Source: Vagococcus humatus
GTDB lineage: Bacteria > Bacillota > Bacilli > Lactobacillales > Vagococcaceae
Reading direction: 5' to 3'
Length of the DNA stretch: 64,000 nucleotides
Assembly: GCF_003950325.1 (NCBI RefSeq)
Contig: NZ_PXZH01000002.1
Location: forward strand, 124,001-188,000
Shown in pieces: positions 62,139 through 64,000 of this stretch. The position numbers and the translations under genes are program-made. Position 1 is the stretch's first letter. The number at the start of each line of letters is the position of its first letter. The notes under the pieces are model-generated. The model was given only the letters and a program-made list of their open reading frames with translations, was not told where the DNA came from and searched no databases.

Positions 62139-63536
62139 ACCGATAATAATTTGCTCTGTAGGATAAGTATAGCCTTTGTCTTTTTTTTCTTTGGGAATAA
62201 ATAGAAGTAACGTATAAAGCATGCCTACTCGGCCAATAAACATAAGTGAAGCAATAATAATTTTACCAATAGTAGACAAATCACTAGTAATACCTAATGA
62301 TAAACCAGTAGTTCCAAAGGCAGAGGCTACTTCTACAATGAGAGCGATTAACGAATGGTTTTCAGTAATAGATAAAATAATTACAGAAATAAAGCACATA
62401 AGTAAGGATAAGTTAAATACAATCACTGCTTTTTTTATATCGTCATTGGAAATACGTCGTCCAAAAATACTAATGTTTTCTTCGCTTTTAATAAATGAAG
62501 TCATGTACAAGCCTAAAATAGCTACAGTAGTGGTTCGCACACCACCACCTACCGAGCTTGGACTACAACCGATAAACATAAAGGAAGAAAATAGTAGTAA
62601 GGTAGGAGTTTGGAAATTAGCTAAATCATGAATTTGTAGACCAGCATTTCGAGTGGTCATTGAGTAGAACATGGCATTGATCCAGCGATTTGACTCAGTC
62701 ATATTAGCAAATAAATGATTTTTTTCTAGTAGATAAATACTCACAGTTCCTACTATAAAAAGTATGAAAAACATGAGCAAAGCTAATTTACTAAATAAAG
62801 AGAAACGGAAAGGAAACTCGTGTTTTTTTTGTCTAAAAATGATCCATTCTTTAAATTCCATAATGACAGGAAAGCCAATTCCTCCAATGGCAATTAGAAA
62901 AATTATAGATAGGAGAAAAAAATGATCATTAGCATATGGAATAATCGAGTGGCCAGTGACATCAAAGCCAGAGTTAGTTACAGCAGAAATAGCTTGATAA
63001 AATCCATTAAATAAAGCATCACTAATCGTTGCATGGTGTTCTTTGTAATAAAAATAAATAGAAAATAGGCAACCGAAAATAATTTGGAGCCACAGCAAGA
63101 TACTTAGTGCCGTTCTAATTAGTCTAACAATCCCACTAAGTTTTGGTTGGTTCATATCAGTCATAATCAATTGTCGCTGTTTTAAGGTAATTTTTCGCTT
63201 GGAAAAAATTAAAAAGAAGGTAGAAATCATCATAATACCAAATCCACCTACTTGAAAGAAAATTTCTAAAAGGATGACTCCTCGGCGATTAAATACCTGG
63301 CTAATATCAAACGTGCTTAAACCAGTCACGCTGACAGAACTAACTGCCATAAAAAACATATCTAATGGAGCCACTTTCACTCCTTCATTTTGGAAAAAGG
63401 GGAGCTGGAATAAAATGAATGCTAATAAAGTTAAGACAATATAGTAGATAACAATAATTTGTACGCTTGAAAAAGTAGTTGCAATGAAATGTGTCACATC
63501 TCTTTTATAGGCAGCAATTTGCCGATTGAAGTGCAC
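62136..63536 (-). CDS. ktrB: TrkH/KtrB-family potassium uptake channel subunit
   Basis: A 466-residue membrane protein with four repeated M1-P-M2 units. The pore-loop glycines are found in VSVTGLST, AVTNSGFDVTGHS, TTRNAGLQIH and SAFGTTGLSLGIT. The GCSPSSVGGGVRTTTV segment is the gating loop region. Length and pattern fit KtrB (also called NtpJ) which works with the nucleotide-binding KtrA. No ktrA is in the window. It starts at GTG 63536, six bases after AGAAGGG. Confidence 0.9.
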   Translation of the reverse strand: MHFNRQIAAYKRDVTHFIATTFSSVQIIVIYYIVLTLLAFILFQLPFFQNEGVKVAPLDMFFMAVSSVSVTGLSTFDISQVFNRRGVILLEIFFQVGGFGIMMISTFFLIFSKRKITLKQRQLIMTDMNQPKLSGIVRLIRTALSILLWLQIIFGCLFSIYFYYKEHHATISDALFNGFYQAISAVTNSGFDVTGHSIIPYANDHFFLLSIIFLIAIGGIGFPVIMEFKEWIIFRQKKHEFPFRFSLFSKLALLMFFILFIVGTVSIYLLEKNHLFANMTESNRWINAMFYSMTTRNAGLQIHDLANFQTPTLLLFSSFMFIGCSPSSVGGGVRTTTVAILGLYMTSFIKSEENISIFGRRISNDDIKKAVIVFNLSLLMCFISVIILSITENHSLIALIVEVASAFGTTGLSLGITSDLSTIGKIIIASLMFIGRVGMLYTLLLFIPKEKKDKGYTYPTEQIIIG

Positions 63537-63739
63537 GGATATCCCTTCTTTCTTCAGTCAGTGATTACATTTAGTATAGCGATATTTAAATGTAAATACA
63601 AAGTTTACCTGAAAGAATAATTTTAAAAATTACTCAAATTCCATAAATAGATCCCTATTTTTTTAAGATATGTGATACACTAAGTTTTGATGAAAAAGTC
63701 GATATTTTTAGATTAGAAGAAAGAGGAACGTGGACGATC

Positions 63740-64000
63740 ATGAGTATTAATCCTAAGTGCCCTAATTGTGGGTATATCTCAACAAGCGGCGAAGATTTTT
63801 GCCCACATTGTGATAGATTTAAGTACGAAAGAAATCGTACTTTATCTAGCAAATCGCCATCTGAAGTTTCTCAGCAAGCGTCATCTTCTCAGTCAACAGA
63901 AACTATTAATTTACTTACCGAAGATACAGCTAAACCAGAATTAGCGAAAAATCAGCCAGATGCTACAGATAATCAGCAAGAAATTGTTGAAGATGTAACA
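63740..64000 (+). CDS. Zinc-ribbon protein, N-terminal part (cut by right edge)
   Basis: The frame opens at ATG 63740 and stays open to the window end (87 codons). It starts MSINPKCPNCGYISTSG and has a second pair CPHCDR, a four-cysteine zinc ribbon (about residues 7-30). A Ser/Gln/Asp-rich, probably disordered stretch follows. Such openings are common in Firmicute membrane proteins with a later transmembrane helix, but that part is not visible. It points away from the ktrB gene. Confidence 0.7.
   Translation, partial: MSINPKCPNCGYISTSGEDFCPHCDRFKYERNRTLSSKSPSEVSQQASSSQSTETINLLTEDTAKPELAKNQPDATDNQQEIVEDVT

Noticed and set aside
62221-62631. 136-codon plus-strand frame inside the ktrB gene
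   Set aside because: Opposite-strand shadow of a clear membrane protein gene; no start signals.

Overview
The window is AT-rich chromosomal DNA, roughly one third G+C by eye, from a Gram-positive member of the Lactobacillales. The best fit is the Enterococcaceae (Enterococcus or Vagococcus-like). Pointers are a SagA-type NlpC/P60 hydrolase directly after mreCD, the queA-tgt-yajC-adhE order, a full dltXABCD operon, murT-gatD, spxA next to mecA, and strong Shine-Dalgarno sites throughout. No rRNA, tRNA, IS element, prophage or CRISPR array was found; the region reads as core genome with a few accessory catabolic and sensing modules.

Layout. 1-5.4 kb: a carbohydrate-type region holding a truncated iron-dependent alcohol dehydrogenase, a TrpA-like TIM barrel without TrpB, a GntR/UTRA regulator, and a divergent RpiR regulator facing nanE plus a PTS EIICB (probably N-acetylmannosamine use). 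5.5-12.8 kb: ruvAB, queA-tgt-yajC, and adhE behind a promoter with cre-like and Rex-like sites. 13-19 kb: mreCD, sagA, pepF, a VanZ-like gene and yebC. 19.1-23 kb: the competence pseudopilus operon comGA-GG. 23-33 kb: rpsD, lrgAB, def, rpsO-pnp, infC-rpmI-rplT and nrdDG, with several structured leaders (S4, S15/pnp, L20) and two NrdR boxes. 33.1-43.5 kb: a cell-envelope stress block: a Bce-type two-component system, a Lys/Thr-rich membrane protein and a divergent Bce-type ABC transporter, followed by dltXABCD. 43.6-46.3 kb: an MFS transporter, a xylose-isomerase-like TIM barrel and RidA, of unknown substrate. 46.4-53.1 kb: an M42 peptidase, an MBL hydrolase, lipoate ligase, a divergent ClpP paralogue, trpS, spxA, mecA and an orphan gene. 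53.3-64 kb: MgtC-like, the YunD/YutD/YutF/TIGR01906 cluster, Nudix, OsmC, YitT, murT-gatD, a KtrB-like potassium channel and the start of a zinc-ribbon protein cut by the right edge.

How the parts fit. Several neighbours form one physiology: envelope-stress sensing (Bce module) beside teichoic acid D-alanylation (dlt); cell elongation (mreCD) beside its peptidoglycan hydrolase (sagA); anaerobic metabolism (adhE under likely redox control, nrdDG under NrdR). The least explained parts are the TrpA-like/Fe-ADH locus, the MFS-TIM barrel-RidA operon, the Lys/Thr-rich membrane protein sharing a promoter region with the Bce transporter, the ClpP paralogue and the orphan at 52.8-53.1 kb. Two genes appear to use non-canonical start codons: infC (AUA) and the TIGR01906 gene (AUC).
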